Source: Syntrophus sp963665935 (GTDB taxonomy: Bacteria > Desulfobacterota > Syntrophia > Syntrophales > Syntrophaceae). From it: a stretch of DNA of 64,000 bases. Shown in pieces: positions 61,551-64,000 of this stretch. The number at the start of each line of letters is the position of its first letter. Position 1 is the first letter of the stretch. The stretch is from assembly GCA_963665935.1 (NCBI GenBank), contig OY762510.1:3224001-3288000 (forward strand). The letters run 5' to 3'. The notes beneath the pieces were generated by a model. That model was given only the letters and a program-made list of their open reading frames with translations. It had not been told where the DNA came from and did no database searches. The translations under genes were made by a program, and so were the position numbers.

Positions 61551-61627
61551 AAAGAAAGAAGGGTCATATCAATAAGGAAAAAATAGAGGTCAGAGTTATT
61601 GAATCCACAGAAAACCAAGGAGGTTGT

Positions 61628-63415
61628 ATGAAAAAGAGGTCGTTGCGTTTCAAGATGGTTTTGGGCGGAATTATCGCCGTGCTTGTGCCGTTGCTGGTGG
61701 TGGGAGGAATTTCCATTTACAAGGCGTTGAATGCACTGGAAGAGGTGTCGCAGTCACAGTCGAAGGAAGTGGCCAAGAGTCTTGCGCAAATGGCAAATCT
61801 AGCGGTGCAGGAAGAGATGAAAATCACCTCCCAGGTAGCCCAGAACAGTCTGATCGTTGACGCTGCCACCGAGGATGCCGGAGGCGTGAAAAACGGTTCT
61901 CAAGCCGAAAGGGCAACGGCTGAACTGACATCGATCGTGCAGAGAAGCGGTCACGACTACGAGGCATTCTTCGTTGCCGGTATCGACGGGAAAGTTATTG
62001 CGGATGGACAAGGTGGAAAAAATAAAGGCCTCGATCTTTCCGGAAGGGACTACATCAAGGAAGCAAAAAGCGGCAAGGTCAGTGTCGGTTCCGTTACGAA
62101 ATCGAAGGGAAGCGGCAACATCGTGCTGACATTCGGCGCCCCCATCTATTCGAAGTCCAAGCAAATCGTCGGTGTTGTCGGTTCCGTCATGAATATCAGC
62201 TTCCTGTCGGATAAGATTGCTGAAACCAAACTGGGAAACACCGGTTATGCCTTTGTCATTGACAAAAGCGGTATTCTCATTGCGCATCCAAACAAGGATT
62301 TGATTCTTGCGGTAAATACCACACAAGAGGAAGGGATGAAAGGATTTGCATCCCAAATGGTTGCGGGAGAAACCGGAGTGAATCCTTACGTCTTTAAAGG
62401 GGTGAAAAAACTGGCGGGTTTTGCCCCTGTGCCGGCATCGGGCTGGAGTATCTGCGTAACCCAGGATTACAAGGAATTCATGGCCCCGGCTTATCACCTC
62501 ATGTGGATTATCGTGATGATCGGTTCAATTTTCCTTGCCGTTGCAATCGTGGGTGTGTCCTTCTTTGCCCGTGGAATTGCCCTGCCGATCGGTCAAGTAG
62601 GCAATGACCTCAATGATGCATCTGAACAGGTAGCGGCGGCTTCCTCGCAGGTCGCCTCAGCCAGCCAGAGTCTTGCTGAAGGGGCTTCCGAACAAGCTTC
62701 CGCTTTGGAAGAGACCTCATCATCCCTGGAAGAGATGACATCGATGACCAAGCGAAATGCGGACAATGCAGCCGAGGCCAAGTCTCTGATGGCTGAAGCC
62801 CGGCAGATAGTTGAGAAAGTCGATACCCAGATGAAGAACATGGTGTCGGCGATTTCGGATGTGACAAAGTCCAGCGAAGAGACGGGCAAGATTATCAAAA
62901 CGATTGATGAGATCGCCTTCCAGACCAACCTGCTGGCACTCAACGCCGCTGTAGAAGCGGCTAGAGCGGGGGAAGCAGGTGCGGGATTTGCGGTCGTGGC
63001 CGAGGAAGTGAGGAACCTGGCCATGCGGGCGGCTGATGCGGCCAAGAACACCTCAAGCCTGATTGAGAATACGATTGTGACCGTCAATAACAGCAACGAG
63101 CTGACCCAGCAGACGCAGTCCGCTTTTAACGAGAATCGGGAGATTACCCAGAAAGTCGGGCAACTGGTGGATGAAATTGCAGCGGCCTCTCAGGAGCAGG
63201 CGCAGGGGATCGACCAGATCGGGAAAGCCGTGGCGGAAATGGACAAGGTGGTCCAGCAGACCGCTGCCAATGCGGAAGAATCTGCCAGCGCCGCTGAGGA
63301 AATGAATGCCCAGGCCATGGCCATGAAGAAAAATGTCGGACAGTTGGTGACCATTGTTGACGGGGGTAGCGACGCCGGTATCGGCCAGGACTACCGTCTG
63401 GGTAGGCGTAGCTGA
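61628..63415 (+). CDS. Methyl-accepting chemotaxis protein with Cache-type sensor
   Basis: A 595-residue transmembrane receptor. The first helix (about 10-32) is followed by a periplasmic double-Cache-type domain (about 33-290; SGRDYIKEAKSGKVSVG, GYAFVIDKSGILIAHP), the second helix (about 297-320) and a long cytoplasmic coiled coil. The signature hairpin tip is IDEIAFQTNLLALNAAVEAARAGEAG; methylation-type EE/QE pairs flank it. HAMP is absent or much reduced: the chain goes from ARGIALPIGQV straight into the coiled coil. No pentapeptide tether is present at the C-terminus. AAGGAGG precedes the ATG at 61628, and a sigma-54 promoter lies upstream. Confidence 0.93.
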   Translation: MKKRSLRFKMVLGGIIAVLVPLLVVGGISIYKALNALEEVSQSQSKEVAKSLAQMANLAVQEEMKITSQVAQNSLIVDAATEDAGGVKNGSQAERATAELTSIVQRSGHDYEAFFVAGIDGKVIADGQGGKNKGLDLSGRDYIKEAKSGKVSVGSVTKSKGSGNIVLTFGAPIYSKSKQIVGVVGSVMNISFLSDKIAETKLGNTGYAFVIDKSGILIAHPNKDLILAVNTTQEEGMKGFASQMVAGETGVNPYVFKGVKKLAGFAPVPASGWSICVTQDYKEFMAPAYHLMWIIVMIGSIFLAVAIVGVSFFARGIALPIGQVGNDLNDASEQVAAASSQVASASQSLAEGASEQASALEETSSSLEEMTSMTKRNADNAAEAKSLMAEARQIVEKVDTQMKNMVSAISDVTKSSEETGKIIKTIDEIAFQTNLLALNAAVEAARAGEAGAGFAVVAEEVRNLAMRAADAAKNTSSLIENTIVTVNNSNELTQQTQSAFNENREITQKVGQLVDEIAAASQEQAQGIDQIGKAVAEMDKVVQQTAANAEESASAAEEMNAQAMAMKKNVGQLVTIVDGGSDAGIGQDYRLGRRS

Positions 63416-63465
63416 AGTAAGTAGCACTTGGAAGAGCTTTTTTAAATCTTGCTGTTATGGAGAGG

Positions 63466-63505
63466 AAAAAAGAGACAGAGTCGCGATAGACTCTGTCTCT
63501 TTTTT
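63466..63505 (+). terminator. Strong intrinsic terminator after the chemoreceptor gene
   Basis: A perfect 17-bp stem built from AAAAAAGAGACAGAGTC and its complement, with a 6-nt loop, ends in a T run. It lies 50 nt after the stop codon. By symmetry it would also stop minus-strand transcripts. Confidence 0.93.
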
Positions 63506-63635
63506 ATTATTGATTAAATCGTTCTTTCGTTTATAGTTTCAGGGCCAAAAGGACTGAACCGAAATGGAAGATGAAAGGAGCTTTGTCAGACGAAATATTG
63601 ACAAAGGACAAAGAATCCTGAAAAAAAGAGGATCC

Positions 63636-64000
63636 ATGGGGAAAAAGCGAATTCTGGTTGTCGATGACGAGAAGGATATTGTTGAACTGGTAGCCTTCAA
63701 CCTTGAAAGGGAAGGGTTGGCTGTGCAAAGGGCCTTCGATGGAGAAAAGGCATTGCAGCTTATCTGGGAAGAAAAACCGGATCTTCTGATCCTCGACCTG
63801 ATGCTGCCCGGTCTGTCGGGGTTGGACGTCTGCAGGATCATACGGCAGCAAGAGAAAACGGAAACCCTCCCAATCATCATGCTGACGGCGAAAGGGGAAC
63901 CCCTCGACAAGATCCTGGGGCTGGAAATGGGGGCTGATGATTACATTACAAAGCCTTTCGATGTTCGGGAATTAATCGCCCGCGTGAGGGCCGTGCTGCG
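63636..64000 (+). CDS. PhoB-type response regulator, N-terminal part (partial)
   Basis: The frame is open to the end of the window, giving 121 residues of a receiver domain: acidic pair D10-D11, phosphorylation site D54 (ILDLMLPGLSG), threonine in IIMLTAKG, and lysine in YITKPFD. The pattern PGLSGLDVCRIIRQ and KILGLEMGADDYITKPF is that of the PhoB/OmpR group, so a winged-helix DNA-binding domain should follow outside the window. The ATG at 63636 has GAGG 5 nt ahead; an in-frame ATG at 63564 would add a basic 24-residue tail. A phosphate-limitation role is possible but unproven. Confidence 0.85.
   Translation, partial: MGKKRILVVDDEKDIVELVAFNLEREGLAVQRAFDGEKALQLIWEEKPDLLILDLMLPGLSGLDVCRIIRQQEKTETLPIIMLTAKGEPLDKILGLEMGADDYITKPFDVRELIARVRAVL

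Noticed and set aside
61273..61551. Minus-strand ORF of 92 codons in the region upstream of the chemoreceptor
   Set aside because: It overlaps the sigma-54 promoter and repeated boxes, lacks a domain, and has no support as a gene; a degraded gene cannot be excluded.

Overview
The window carries a continuous, gene-dense bacterial chromosome segment with no rRNA, tRNA, insertion sequence, prophage or CRISPR array that I could find. The gene content points to a motile, anaerobic Gram-negative bacterium: it encodes KDO synthesis and LPS transport (kdsA, kdsC, lptABC), flagellar stator genes, a che cluster with CheX instead of CheZ, a 4Fe-4S/8Fe-8S-type ferredoxin, a flavodiiron protein with high-molecular-weight rubredoxin, and NrfHA cytochromes. 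The mixture (rpoN-hpf-ptsN-hprK-rapZ after lptB, RicT with holB and tmk, the SDR-type threonine dehydrogenase) fits the Deltaproteobacteria/Desulfobacterota, and a Syntrophus-like member is my best guess. That placement is inference, not a database match.

Layout. 1-3.45 kb (+): end of cheB, then cheA, cheY, cheX. 3.78-5.95 kb (-): PilZ-motA-motB behind a near-perfect sigma-54 promoter. 6.3-15.1 kb (+): xerC/D-type recombinase, kdsA, kdsC, lptC, lptA, lptB, rpoN, hpf, ptsN, hprK, rapZ. 15.1-20.6 kb (-): M23 peptidase, typA, phosphomannomutase and a lipoprotein. 20.7-22.9 kb (+): a small membrane protein and a class II aldolase-family enzyme ending in a strong terminator. 23.0-37.6 kb (-): a long co-oriented housekeeping block, read from the right: xseA, xseB, ispA, dxs, tlyA, an ispH-ubiA fusion, a lipoprotein, nifU-like, ferredoxin, tmk, holB, ricT, nif3, fbp, metG. 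37.9-43.6 kb (+): a deoxyhypusine-synthase homologue, then a TolC/MacA/MacB-type efflux operon preceded by two 17-bp palindromes. 43.7-50.1 kb: DUF4197, a stand-alone SpoT-like HD protein, nrfHA (-) and fprA-hrb (+). 50.1-54.4 kb (-): a tightly coupled operon of a glycosyltransferase, a one-piece fatty-acid-kinase-like protein (FakA+FakB), a hotdog thioesterase and a B12-type radical SAM enzyme. 54.6-57.3 kb (+): tdh-kbl behind a good sigma-70 promoter, then a small unknown ORF. 57.5-61.2 kb (-): lapA and a DUF748 giant. 61.5-64 kb (+): a chemoreceptor behind a second excellent sigma-54 promoter, a perfect terminator, and the start of a PhoB-type regulator that runs off the window.

How the parts fit. 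The sigma factor RpoN is encoded here, and its recognition sequence occurs in front of two motility units (stator operon and chemoreceptor), so flagellar/chemotaxis expression is probably RpoN-dependent. The isoprenoid genes dxs, ispA and ispH are clustered and the reductase is fused to a prenyltransferase-like membrane domain. Nitrite ammonification and NO/O2 scavenging genes lie side by side. Fructose bisphosphatase and an aldolase-family enzyme suggest gluconeogenic carbon flow.

Most interesting for follow-up: the GT2/FakA-FakB/thioesterase/radical-SAM operon, the IspH-UbiA fusion, the stand-alone alarmone-hydrolase-like HD protein, the paired palindromes before the efflux operon, and the two sigma-54 promoters with repeated upstream motifs.
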